Positions 1 through 7,657 of a stretch of 13,968 nt of DNA are shown one piece after another; the stretch's first letter is position 1, and each line of letters starts with the position of its first letter. The position numbers and the translations under genes were made by a program. The DNA comes from CAYSBA01 sp964429075 [NCBI: uncultured bacterium] (GTDB lineage Bacteria > CAYSBA01), in contig CAYSBA010000005.1 of NCBI GenBank assembly GCA_964429075.1, forward strand, positions 1,607 through 15,574, in the 5' to 3' direction. A model generated the notes under the pieces. It was not told where the DNA came from. It did not search any database and saw only the letters and a program-made list of their open reading frames with translations.

Positions 1-161
1 TAACTTCCAGCTTAACAACTTCTATGTTTTGTTATAGGTTTTGGGCCACTTTCTATTTTAAGGCATAGAGTCATTATCTTTAAATCCATGTTGACTTACG
101 GTACAAAACAGATTATTTAAAACTTCTGCAATTAACAGATCATCTTATCAGTCCATTATGC

Positions 162-190
162 TTTACTATTTTACAATTTAATGTTATCAT
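162..190 (+). promoter_or_regulatory. Candidate sigma70-type promoter for the dsbD-type gene
   Basis: TTTACT (162-167) and TATCAT (185-190) are separated by 17 bases and match the sigma70 consensus at 4/6 and 5/6 positions. Transcription would begin near 197, leaving a leader of only a few bases before the ATG at 204 or about 19 bases before the in-frame ATG at 216. A weaker alternative is TTGACT at 91-96 with TATTTA at 114-119. The region is A+T-rich, so chance matches are likely. Nothing else is recognisable in bases 1-203. Confidence 0.3.
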
Positions 191-203
191 CCTTAAATTC
201 AAT

Positions 204-1571
204 ATGAGAAATAAAATGATAACAAAAAGGATCTTCCCTGCTATCAAAATTGTAGGTATTTTTTCTTTTTTACTTTTTGCAGCATGGCCAGCATTTGCTG
301 CCTCTTCGTCTAAAGGGCATAATCTGGGTCTTTTATTTATATTTCTTGGAGGGATTGCAACGAGTCTTTCACCATGTGTCTACCCTCTTATCCCTATAAC
401 TGTCAGTGTCTTTGGGGCAAGGGAGTCGAAGAGTATCCTTGGAGGATTTATTCTGTCACTGATCTATGTCTTAGGGATTGCAATGACCTACTCTATACTT
501 GGTGTACTTTCGGCCTATTTTGGCTTTATCTTCGGATCTTTTATGTCAAATCCCATCGTTGTATGGAGCATATTTTTACTCTTTTTCATCTTTGCCCTCT
601 CACTTTTTGGTCTCTATGAAATAAGGCTACCTATATCATTACAACAGAAACTTAATAAAGTTGGAGGCAAGGGTTATGGAGGAGCCTTTATGATGGGCCT
701 TGTTGCAGGCTTCATAGCTGCACCCTGCACTGGACCTGTGCTGGGTTCTGTACTTACATTTATTGCCACAAGCAGGGACATTTTCCTTGGTTTCATCTAT
801 ATGTTTACCTTTTCAATGGGTATGGGACTTTTATTTATTGTTGTGGGGACCTTTTCAGTATCTCTACCTAAGGCCGGTAAATGGACCGAACTCATACACA
901 GCATTCTCGGAGTTATCATACTTGCAGCAGGTCTTTACTTTCTAAAAAATGTCTTTCAGCCACTCGATGATATATTTGTAAAATCCTATCAATATCTGAT
1001 TGCAGGAATTTTTGTGGTAATCGTTGCACTTCTGTTAAATCTTCTTATACACAGAGAACACCTGACACTGAAATCTCTACTCTTAACCCCACTATCTGTC
1101 TCTTTTGACTGGAATAGGTCTAAGAAAATTCTTCTTGTTGCCGATGCACTTTTTCTTTCTATTGGTTTATTTATGATTGTCGGTTTTTTTGCCGGTCGTA
1201 GCATTCATACAGGATCAGAAGAGATTGTCTGGATAGACAATGAACAGAAGGCAATAGAACTTGCAAAATCTCAAAACCGCCCTTTGATGATAGACTTTTA
1301 TGCAACATGGTGCACTGCCTGTAAGGAGCTCGATGAAAAGACCTTCTCAGATCCAGAGGTTAAAAAAGAACTAAAAAGACGTTTCATCACAGCAAGGATC
1401 GATTGCACAAACTGGAACGAAAAGATTGATAAACTGAGTAAAAAATATGAATTCAGTGGTCTACCATATGTTGCATTTTTTGATAGCAGCGGAAAATATC
1501 TTAAGGATCTAAGCCTTAATGGCTTTATTGAACCAAAAGACTTTCTTAAGTTGATAACAAAGATCAAATAA
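204..1571 (+). CDS. dsbD: DsbD/CcdA-type thiol:disulfide interchange protein with C-terminal thioredoxin domain
   Basis: This inner-membrane electron carrier would pass reducing equivalents from cytoplasmic thioredoxin to periplasmic thiol proteins or cytochrome c maturation. A signal peptide is seen (hydrophobic stretch 17-30, AFA cleavage site near residue 32). About eight membrane segments follow (residues 41-330), with the paired channel cysteines C58 in SPCVYP and C175 in APCTGP. A thioredoxin fold occupies about 340-455, with the active site WCTAC (C370, C373) and cis-proline P421 in GLPYV. Unlike E. coli DsbD, there is no N-terminal periplasmic immunoglobulin-like alpha domain between the signal and the first membrane helix, so it is a short DsbD. 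C401 is an extra cysteine in the thioredoxin domain. The start at 204 has no Shine-Dalgarno; the ATG at 216 (residue 5) has a weak GAGAA. The gene stands alone on this strand, and its 3' end overlaps convergent purC by 8 bases. Confidence 0.88.
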   Translation: MRNKMITKRIFPAIKIVGIFSFLLFAAWPAFAASSSKGHNLGLLFIFLGGIATSLSPCVYPLIPITVSVFGARESKSILGGFILSLIYVLGIAMTYSILGVLSAYFGFIFGSFMSNPIVVWSIFLLFFIFALSLFGLYEIRLPISLQQKLNKVGGKGYGGAFMMGLVAGFIAAPCTGPVLGSVLTFIATSRDIFLGFIYMFTFSMGMGLLFIVVGTFSVSLPKAGKWTELIHSILGVIILAAGLYFLKNVFQPLDDIFVKSYQYLIAGIFVVIVALLLNLLIHREHLTLKSLLLTPLSVSFDWNRSKKILLVADALFLSIGLFMIVGFFAGRSIHTGSEEIVWIDNEQKAIELAKSQNRPLMIDFYATWCTACKELDEKTFSDPEVKKELKRRFITARIDCTNWNEKIDKLSKKYEFSGLPYVAFFDSSGKYLKDLSLNGFIEPKDFLKLITKIK

Positions 1572-2478
1572 AAAGACCATATCTTTCCACAAGATCCTCA
1601 CCTGTTATCCTTTTTGCTATATCGAGATATCTCTTCTGGGTCTCCTTAATAATATCTTCAGGTAAGGCAGGTGCAGGGGGTCTTTTATCCCAATCAAGAC
1701 TCTCAAGCCAGTTTCTTAAATATTGTTTATCCAGGCTATTCTGTTCAACGCCCACCTTATACCCATCTTTTGGCCAGAACCTTGATGAGTCTGGTGTCAT
1801 GCACTCATCGATCAGGATGATCCTGTTGTTATAAAATCCAAACTCAAACTTTGTGTCCGCAAGAATGATTCCATGCTGTTCAAGATAATTGCTACCAAAT
1901 CTGTATAATTTCAGGCTGAGCTCTTTTATAATATTAAAGTTTTCTTCACCTATGATCTGTTTTGTGCTTTCTTCATCAATGTTTTCATCGTGAAGACCGG
2001 CCTCTGCCTTTGTGGCTGGTGTAAATATTGGCTCCGGTAATCTCTGTGAGAGCACAAGCCCTTCTGGTAGTTCTATCCCGCAAATACTGCCACTTTTTTT
2101 ATAATCCTTCCAGCCAGAACCTGCAAGATAGCCCCTTACAACACATTCAACAGGTATGGGCATGCATCTTTTAACAAGCATTGACCTGCCTTCAAGAATA
2201 TCTCTGTATCTATCCAGCACTTTAGGATATTCACTTACATCTGCAGTAATTAAATGATTTTCGACTATATCTAATGTCATATTAAACCAGAATAGTGATA
2301 TCTGGTTTAAAATTATCCCCTTATAGGGTATTGGCTCATTAAAGACCACATCAAAAGCACTTATCCTGTCGGTTGCAACTATTAACAGGTACTCATCAAC
2401 TGCATAGATGTCTCTAACCTTACCTCTTCCGATCAATTCTAAGCCTTCAAGATTTGTCTCTCTTACAATCTGCGCCAT
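1564..2478 (-). CDS. purC: Phosphoribosylaminoimidazole-succinocarboxamide synthase (SAICAR synthetase)
   Basis: PurC catalyses the ATP-dependent joining of CAIR and aspartate to give SAICAR in cytoplasmic purine synthesis. Conserved motifs are easy to read: GRGKVRDIY (17-25), DRISAFD (37-43), the VRGYLAGSGWKDY block (114-126), PATKAEAGLHDENI (154-167), DTKFEFG (208-214), and DE with TPDSSRFW (224-235). The length of 304 residues fits the longer yeast ADE1-like class rather than the roughly 240-residue form common in many bacteria. It is the last gene of a three-gene minus-strand operon. Its ATG directly follows the TAG of the Fur-family gene, and its Shine-Dalgarno (AAGGAG) lies inside that gene's last codons, so translation is probably coupled. 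No other purine gene is nearby. The stop overlaps the end of the dsbD-type gene by 8 bases, and no convincing terminator separates them. Confidence 0.95.
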   Translation of the reverse strand: MAQIVRETNLEGLELIGRGKVRDIYAVDEYLLIVATDRISAFDVVFNEPIPYKGIILNQISLFWFNMTLDIVENHLITADVSEYPKVLDRYRDILEGRSMLVKRCMPIPVECVVRGYLAGSGWKDYKKSGSICGIELPEGLVLSQRLPEPIFTPATKAEAGLHDENIDEESTKQIIGEENFNIIKELSLKLYRFGSNYLEQHGIILADTKFEFGFYNNRIILIDECMTPDSSRFWPKDGYKVGVEQNSLDKQYLRNWLESLDWDKRPPAPALPEDIIKETQKRYLDIAKRITGEDLVERYGLFI

Positions 2479-2931
2479 CTAATTCTCCTTTTTACACTTT
2501 TCACAGTATCCATACATCTCAAAACGATGGAATTTTGGTTCAAAGTTAAACTGTTTTGCAATATAATTCTGGATCCTTTCCATCCGTTCGTTGTTAAATT
2601 CTATTATCTTGCCACAACCAAGACATATAATGTGATCATGGTGATCCTGCTGAAGGATTATCTCATATATAGGGCTGTCATTGTGAAAGTTTCTCCGATG
2701 TAGAATACCAGCATCAACAAACAGATTTACAGTCCTGTAGATTGTGGCATATCCAATCTGTGGGTAGATAGATTTGGTCTTTTGATACAGCTCATCAATT
2801 GAAAAATGATCATCCATATCTGAAATAATTTCTAAAATAGCCATCCTCTGTCTTGAATTCCTCAATCCTTTTTTTTCAATAAAATTTTTCAGCCTATCTT
2901 TCAGTTGTTCTAAGACATTATTTATGGTCAT
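2479..2931 (-). CDS. Fur-family metal- or peroxide-responsive transcriptional regulator
   Basis: This is a cytoplasmic DNA-binding repressor of the Fur/PerR/Zur family, 150 residues, a typical length. The N-terminal winged helix covers about 8-88, including RNSRQRMAILEII and the recognition-helix region GYATIYRTVNLF (60-71). The C-terminal dimerisation and metal domain has HHDH (97-100), the structural zinc pairs CLGC (C103, C106) and CEKC (C143, C146), and H135 further on. Both cysteine pairs are intact. Which metal or signal it senses cannot be told from sequence: the family includes Fur (iron), PerR (peroxide) and Zur (zinc), and no clear palindromic Fur box was found in the window. The start overlaps the upstream stop as ATGA, with no good Shine-Dalgarno, so it probably depends on translational coupling. 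The downstream partner is purC. Confidence 0.93.
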   Translation of the reverse strand: MTINNVLEQLKDRLKNFIEKKGLRNSRQRMAILEIISDMDDHFSIDELYQKTKSIYPQIGYATIYRTVNLFVDAGILHRRNFHNDSPIYEIILQQDHHDHIICLGCGKIIEFNNERMERIQNYIAKQFNFEPKFHRFEMYGYCEKCKKEN

Positions 2932-4604
2932 TTTTTACTCGTTAGATTTTTAACTACAAGTTTTACATCCCTTCTTGCTTTATGGTTCTTTGGGGCATAT
3001 TTTAAGAACATCTGATAGTATTTCAATGCCTCTTTATTATCTTTTGTAAATTGATAGTAGGAACCGAGTGCCAGAAGCAGATCGGGATATCTTGGCCTTA
3101 TCCTCTCTGCCTTCTTTAAGTAGTGCTTTGCCTTTTCGTTTCTATCGGTATCCATCAAAACCTTTCCCATACCAAGGAGGGCAAAAAAATTAGAAGGATC
3201 CATACTGAGAACCCTTTTGTACAACATTTCTGCGCGCTTTAAAGAACCAAGATCGTAAAGCCTCGAGGCCTCTTTTAGCATCTTTTCTATCTCAACTGCC
3301 TTGTTTTGCCCTTCATCATTCGTAGTAGAACTATTTGCAGCCTGTAGCTCTTTGACCTGCTTAGAGGCATGTTTTTCTTCTGCATTTTTATTTGTCAAGA
3401 CCTGCTTTTTTTCTTCAATATCCTGATTTAGATTTAACTCTTTTTGACCCTTTGTGTTTTCATCCACCGAAAGAGTAGTTGTAACTACATCCTGGTCTGC
3501 TTTGTCTTCTATTGTAGCAATCTTTTTTGTGTCTTTAGAGGTCTTTTTTTGCAATAAGACTTTGCTGTATTCTCTGCCTTCGGGGTTGTTTTTCTCACCC
3601 TTTTTTGACAGTCCAAAGACCAGAAGGACCATGGCAATAACTACCAACATTGCCAGGATCATCCAGCGTGCACTTTTGCTATCAGAGGGGGTATGAATTG
3701 TCGAATCTGAATCAGCTTCATAGAGTGGCTTTACTCTTTTTTCCTGTAATTCCTGCTCTTCTGCCTCTTTTATTAGTTTATCTGCAACTTCAGATGCAAT
3801 TATCTTTTGATCCACCTCAGCCTCTTCTAACTGAGCTATATCTGATGGAGCTGATGATGTCTCATCTTGGTCAAGCTCTGTAGTGAGACACTCCATTATT
3901 AATGCGCTTGTGGATAGATCGATGTGATCCACCACATCTTCATCGAGCTCAGGACTTATTTTAAACCCACCCTCCCTTAACTTTGATAGTGCAATTACTG
4001 CTTTTATGCCATAAAAATCACCATAAAATGCATTTATAACCTTAGTATCTTTAAAATGTATCTTACCAGTCCTGCCATCTTTATCTGTAATCTTGATTGT
4101 GCCACTTTTACCGTGTGAAGTTTCAATAATATTAAGCAGATCAACTACACCGATGTCGTCTAATTTGCCTTCAATCTCCCGCTCTAATAGTCGTTTACCA
4201 TCTCTGTAGATGTCTGATATAAAGGCTTCCTGAAGAACCCTGTCTACCTCTTTAATAATAATCGGTTTATATGTTATCCCATCTAGCTCTACATTGTTCT
4301 CTCGCTCTACCAGCGACTCATGACCAACATCTATAATAAGAATGTATTTTATTTGATCAGATGATACAGAATGTCCCTTATTTACCAAATCATTCCACTT
4401 TAACTCTTTTAATCCTGTACTTAGAATAACTGCATCAGGCTTTACAAGCTGAATCTTTTCAAGTGCATCAAGCCCATTGGTCGATGTTATTACATCGTAA
4501 CCCTGTTCTTTAAGGCCTATTTCAAGGAGTTTTAAGTCCTTTGGATTACTTTCAGCTACAAGTACCTTTTTATTCACAACATATCGATATATCAACCAAT
4601 GCAT
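2928..4604 (-). CDS. Degenerate receiver - PATAN (DUF4388) - transmembrane - TPR protein
   Basis: This 558-residue multidomain protein probably acts as a signalling adaptor; its exact role is unknown. Residues about 12-130 resemble a response-regulator receiver (KKVLVAESNP start, conserved Lys in the YKP motif at 112-114). At the usual phosphoacceptor Asp, the strand reads PDAVILSTG, with S62 in place of Asp, and the acidic pocket is reduced to E18. Residues about 143-240 look like a PATAN/DUF4388 domain (LDDIGVVDLLNII, GRTGKIHFKDTKVINAFYG). An acidic linker (about 245-300) leads to one membrane helix (about 313-331). Then comes a Lys/Thr/Asn/Glu-rich linker of about 100 residues, and TPR repeats (about 437-548, e.g. 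ASRLYDLGSLKRAEMLYKRV). If the receiver is cytoplasmic, the TPRs are periplasmic. The ATG at 4604 has AGAGG upstream; a GTG at residue 10 is a weaker option. It is the first gene of the operon with fur-family and purC genes. Confidence 0.75.
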   Translation of the reverse strand: MHWLIYRYVVNKKVLVAESNPKDLKLLEIGLKEQGYDVITSTNGLDALEKIQLVKPDAVILSTGLKELKWNDLVNKGHSVSSDQIKYILIIDVGHESLVERENNVELDGITYKPIIIKEVDRVLQEAFISDIYRDGKRLLEREIEGKLDDIGVVDLLNIIETSHGKSGTIKITDKDGRTGKIHFKDTKVINAFYGDFYGIKAVIALSKLREGGFKISPELDEDVVDHIDLSTSALIMECLTTELDQDETSSAPSDIAQLEEAEVDQKIIASEVADKLIKEAEEQELQEKRVKPLYEADSDSTIHTPSDSKSARWMILAMLVVIAMVLLVFGLSKKGEKNNPEGREYSKVLLQKKTSKDTKKIATIEDKADQDVVTTTLSVDENTKGQKELNLNQDIEEKKQVLTNKNAEEKHASKQVKELQAANSSTTNDEGQNKAVEIEKMLKEASRLYDLGSLKRAEMLYKRVLSMDPSNFFALLGMGKVLMDTDRNEKAKHYLKKAERIRPRYPDLLLALGSYYQFTKDNKEALKYYQMFLKYAPKNHKARRDVKLVVKNLTSKK

Positions 4605-4624
4605 TTATAGTCAACCTCTTAGAC

Positions 4625-4656
4625 CCTTTGAGGCCCTCTCCTTGACAACCTTTGAG
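4625..4656. repeat. Eight-base direct repeat flanking the gap -35 box
   Basis: CCTTTGAG occurs at 4625-4632 and again at 4649-4656, 24 bases apart. One copy is upstream of the TTGACA hexamer at 4642 and the other lies within the spacer. A short inverted repeat, GAGG-C-CCTC (4630-4638), lies between them. These could be half-sites for a regulator of the gap operon, or of the divergent receiver/TPR operon, but the repeats are short. Confidence 0.25.
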
Positions 4657-4668
4657 TGATACTATAAA
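4642..4668 (+). promoter_or_regulatory. Candidate sigma70-type promoter of the gap-pgk-tpiA-secG-kinase operon
   Basis: A perfect TTGACA (4642-4647) is followed after 15 bases by TATAAA (4663-4668, 5/6 match). The spacer is a little short of the ideal 17, but the hexamers are strong and lie in the only sizeable intergenic space before gap. Transcription would start near 4675, giving a leader of about 27 bases with GGAG just before the GTG start. On the opposite strand I see no equally good promoter for the receiver/TPR operon. Confidence 0.5.
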
Positions 4669-4701
4669 GTTGCCTTCAAAAATATAGAGCATGGAGTCTC
4701 T

Positions 4702-5712
4702 GTGTTAAGGGTTGCAATAAATGGTGCTGGAAGAATCGGTAGGGGAATAATAAGGGCCTATTTTAATGGTCGTTTCCCGGATATCAAGATTGTTGCTCTA
4801 AAGGATATTACATCGGTTGACAACGTAGCATATCTTTTAAAATACGATTCAGTATATGGGAAATTCAACCACGATGTTATTGTAAGTGATGACTCCATAC
4901 TTATTGGCAACAATAGGATACAGATATTAGATGATAGAAAGGAAGGCATACCAGACTGGAGTGATCTTGGTGTTGATCTTGTCATGGAGTGTACCGGAAC
5001 GATGACAGATGCACAGAGTGCCTCTTTACATATTAAAAATGGAGCAAAATATGTACTTATATCAGCACCCTGCAAAGATGCTGACCGTACTGTTGTATTT
5101 GGAATAAATCACAGCTCTATAGATCCTGATAACGACAGGATAATCTCTAATGCCTCCTGTACAACTAACTGTATTGCCCCCATATTGAAGGTAATAGATG
5201 ATGAACTCGGAATTGAGATGGCCCAGATGACCACTGTACACTCTTATACAAACAATCAAACACTCCTCGATACCTACCACAAAAATGATCCAAGAAGGGG
5301 ACGGGCTGCTGGACTATGTATGATCCCAACATCTACAGGGGTAAACAGGGCACTTAAGGAGGTCCTACCAGAAATCGCAAGTAGATTCTTTGCCCTATCC
5401 ATCAGGACACCTGTTGTTGATGTCTCTCTGATCGATCTTGTAGCGATTGTTCAAAACAATACAAATGCAGATAAGGTTAACCTTATACTCGAAGAGGCAT
5501 CTGAATCAGAACTTAAGGGAATACTAAATATCACCTATGAGCCGCTTGTTTCATGTGATCTGATAGGTAATACAGCCTCTGCTGTTGTGGATGGTAATCT
5601 TACAGTTGTTACAGAAGAGAGGATGGTCAAGGTAATTGCATGGTATGACAATGAGTTTGCCTTTTGCAATAGAATGCTTGATGTAGCACAATATATGGCA
5701 GAACATATATGA
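4702..5712 (+). CDS. gap: Glyceraldehyde-3-phosphate dehydrogenase, type I family (divergent)
   Basis: It would oxidise glyceraldehyde-3-phosphate to 1,3-bisphosphoglycerate with NAD(P), or run in reverse in gluconeogenesis or CO2 fixation. The Rossmann motif INGAGRIGRG (7-16) and the catalytic ASCTTNC (C153) with H180 in TTVHSYTNNQ are present; 336 residues is normal. Unusual residues: the near-invariant C-terminal NEWGY is NEFAF (317-321), and position 192 in the adenosine-ribose/S-loop area is Tyr (TYHKND) where NAD-GAPDHs usually have Pro. D35, the usual ribose-binding Asp, is kept. E. coli erythrose-4-phosphate dehydrogenase (Epd) also has Tyr in an AYH context, but the pgk-tpiA context favours GAPDH. 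The GTG start at 4702 has GGAG five bases upstream; the ATG at 4691 runs into a stop after five codons. It is the first gene of the operon and overlaps pgk by ATGA. Confidence 0.92.
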   Translation: MLRVAINGAGRIGRGIIRAYFNGRFPDIKIVALKDITSVDNVAYLLKYDSVYGKFNHDVIVSDDSILIGNNRIQILDDRKEGIPDWSDLGVDLVMECTGTMTDAQSASLHIKNGAKYVLISAPCKDADRTVVFGINHSSIDPDNDRIISNASCTTNCIAPILKVIDDELGIEMAQMTTVHSYTNNQTLLDTYHKNDPRRGRAAGLCMIPTSTGVNRALKEVLPEIASRFFALSIRTPVVDVSLIDLVAIVQNNTNADKVNLILEEASESELKGILNITYEPLVSCDLIGNTASAVVDGNLTVVTEERMVKVIAWYDNEFAFCNRMLDVAQYMAEHI

Positions 5713-6914
5713 AGTTGAACATAAAATTTATAGAAAATGCTGTAGTTGAATCAAAGAGGGTCCTTTTGAGGGCCGACCTGAATGTACCTCTTGATGGTAA
5801 AAGTGTAAGGGATGATACAAGGATTAAGGCGGTCCTGCCAACAATAAAACATATCCTCAGAGAAAATGGCAAACTTATAATTGTTTCACACCTTGGAAGG
5901 CCCAAAGGTAAAAAGGTCCCCGCACTCTCACTTGAACCTGTTGCACTTCGTCTATCAGAGTTACTAAACAGAGAGGTAATCTTTTTACCAGAACATGATC
6001 CAGATACCATATCTGTTGTGGTAAGAGGTCTTAAAAAGGGTGATGTATGCATGATTGAGAACCTGAGATTTCATCCAGGCGAAAAAAAGGGATCCAGGGC
6101 ATTTGCTAAGTTATTAAAAGAGGCAACCCTATCTGACATATATGTTAATGATGCCTTTGGTACATGCCATAGACAGGATGCATCTGTCTACGCACTTGCC
6201 TTTGAGTTTGATCTTAAGGACCGTTTTGCAGGATTCTGCATAAAGAGAGAACTCGACTTTCTGTACGATTATCTCAACAATCCACCAAGACCATTTATCG
6301 TCCTTGTTGGTGGAGCAAAGGTATCGGATAAACTTATGATCCTCAAAAATCTCTTCTCAAGGTGTGATGCAATGGCAATTGGTGGTGCAATGGCATATAC
6401 ATTTCTAAAAGCCTGTGGGAAAAGTATTGGCAAAAGCCCATTCGAAAGTGGTATGCTTGAGCCTGCAAAAGAACTCCTTGAGCTTTCAAGGATAAGGGGT
6501 AAGGAAATAGTCCTTCCTTCTGACCACATTATTGTAAGATCCATCGAAGATAACAAGATAATGACCACAGAAGGTCCTGATATACCGGACGATTTTTTGG
6601 GAGTAGATGTTGGACCAAAAACGGTCGAAAGGATCGAAGAGCTTGTAGAAGGCGCAAGGACAGTATTCTGGAACGGTCCCTTTGGCATATTCGAAAATAG
6701 ACTGTTTGCAAAAGGGACCTTTAAGATAGCCGAAATACTTTCAAGAATAAAAGGCATAACAATAGTTGGTGGTGGTGATTCCAGCCGGGCAGTACACGAA
6801 GCCGGTTATGCTGATAAAATAAACCATATATCAACAGGTGGTGGTGCTGCCTTAGAGATGGTAGCTGGCAATACACTACCAGCCCTTGTTGCACTATCAA
6901 AGGCACGGATATGA
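5709..6914 (+). CDS. pgk: Phosphoglycerate kinase
   Basis: It transfers phosphate between 1,3-bisphosphoglycerate and ADP, forming 3-phosphoglycerate and ATP, in the cytoplasm. All hallmark blocks are present: RADLNVPL (21-28), the HLGRPKG substrate loop (61-67), ENLRFHPGE (117-125), NDAFGTCHR (147-155), the LVGGAKVSDK hinge region (199-208), IGGAMAYTFL (224-233), the WNGPFGIFE nucleotide-site segment (321-329) and the GGGDSSRAV loop (354-362). Its 401 residues match the usual bacterial length of about 390-400, with no sign of fusion to TpiA, although the two genes overlap. The start ATG overlaps the gap stop by 4 bases and has little upstream Shine-Dalgarno, so expression is probably coupled to gap. 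GAPDH and PGK catalyse successive steps of the same path. Confidence 0.97.
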   Translation: MKLNIKFIENAVVESKRVLLRADLNVPLDGKSVRDDTRIKAVLPTIKHILRENGKLIIVSHLGRPKGKKVPALSLEPVALRLSELLNREVIFLPEHDPDTISVVVRGLKKGDVCMIENLRFHPGEKKGSRAFAKLLKEATLSDIYVNDAFGTCHRQDASVYALAFEFDLKDRFAGFCIKRELDFLYDYLNNPPRPFIVLVGGAKVSDKLMILKNLFSRCDAMAIGGAMAYTFLKACGKSIGKSPFESGMLEPAKELLELSRIRGKEIVLPSDHIIVRSIEDNKIMTTEGPDIPDDFLGVDVGPKTVERIEELVEGARTVFWNGPFGIFENRLFAKGTFKIAEILSRIKGITIVGGGDSSRAVHEAGYADKINHISTGGGAALEMVAGNTLPALVALSKARI

Positions 6915-7657
6915 AACCTTACATATTTGGCAACTGGAAAATGAATCTCTCAAGACGAGAGGCAATTGAAAATGCCTTCTCTGTAGCAGGTGTGGTCGGG
7001 AAGCGTACTGAAATTGAAGTTATGATTGCCCCTCCTTTTGTTTACCTGGAGGCTGTTAACAATATTTTGAGGAGTAGTACAGTATCACTTGGTGCCCAGA
7101 ATTGTCATTGGGAAGAATCTGGCCCCTATACAGGCGAAATCTCTTGTTCAATGTTAAAAGATTGTGGTTGCAAGTATGTTATAGTTGGACATTCCGAACG
7201 AAGACACATCTTTGGTGAATCTGAAGCTATCATAAAAAAGAAATATCTGGCTGTAAAAAAAGCTGGACTTATCCCTATACTCTGTATTGGAGAGACTGGA
7301 GATCAAAGAAAAGCTAACAAGACAAAAGAAATTGTTAGAAATCAACTTCTTGCAGTTCTTGAAGGTGGTGACTCACCAATAATCGCCTATGAACCTGTAT
7401 GGGCAATAGGGACAGGACTGACTCCTACACAAAAGGATATTGAAGATATCCATAATGAGATAAAAAATCTAATTTCTGATCTTGGATACTCAACTGATAA
7501 GGTGCCAGTTCTATATGGTGGAAGTGTTAAACCATCCAACATTAGAGACATAATAAGCCTGCCATCTGTCGACGGTGTGCTTGTTGGTGGAGCAAGTCTA
7601 AAAGCAGATTCTTTCAGTGAGATTATAAAGATTTCAATAAAGGAGAAGGTAAGATGA
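6911..7657 (+). CDS. tpiA: Triosephosphate isomerase
   Basis: It interconverts dihydroxyacetone phosphate and glyceraldehyde-3-phosphate. The TIM-barrel catalytic residues are all readable: K10 in GNWKMN, H94 in IVGHSERR, and E161 in AYEPVWAIGTG. The loop-6 segment continues to TP, and the phosphate-binding YGGSVKP (202-208) and GVLVGGASL (222-230) are present. At 248 residues it is a complete standard bacterial TIM. Its ATG overlaps the pgk stop by 4 bases, with AAGG about eight bases upstream. Its own stop overlaps the secG start in the same ATGA manner. The order gap-pgk-tpiA-secG is known in several bacterial lineages, which supports all four calls. Confidence 0.97.
   Translation: MKPYIFGNWKMNLSRREAIENAFSVAGVVGKRTEIEVMIAPPFVYLEAVNNILRSSTVSLGAQNCHWEESGPYTGEISCSMLKDCGCKYVIVGHSERRHIFGESEAIIKKKYLAVKKAGLIPILCIGETGDQRKANKTKEIVRNQLLAVLEGGDSPIIAYEPVWAIGTGLTPTQKDIEDIHNEIKNLISDLGYSTDKVPVLYGGSVKPSNIRDIISLPSVDGVLVGGASLKADSFSEIIKISIKEKVR

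Noticed and set aside
1511-1525. AAGCC-TTAAT-GGCTT hairpin near the end of the dsbD-type gene
   Set aside because: Five-pair stem with no T-run on either strand; compatible with chance in coding sequence.
1559-1586. AAAGA-ccata-TCTTT hairpin at the dsbD/purC junction as a terminator
   Set aside because: Only five or six A/T-rich pairs with a poor T-tract; not convincing in either direction.
4605-4610. TATAAA just before the ATG of the receiver/TPR gene as a -10 box
   Set aside because: It would put the transcription start inside the coding sequence, and no -35 lies at the right distance.
4691-4708. Tiny open frame ATG...TAA (MESLC) just before gap
   Set aside because: Five codons only. Its GGAG is better explained as the Shine-Dalgarno of the overlapping GTG start of gap.
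5709-7657. Possible Pgk-TpiA fusion protein
   Set aside because: Each gene has its own stop and start, overlapping as ATGA in different frames, so no fusion is encoded.
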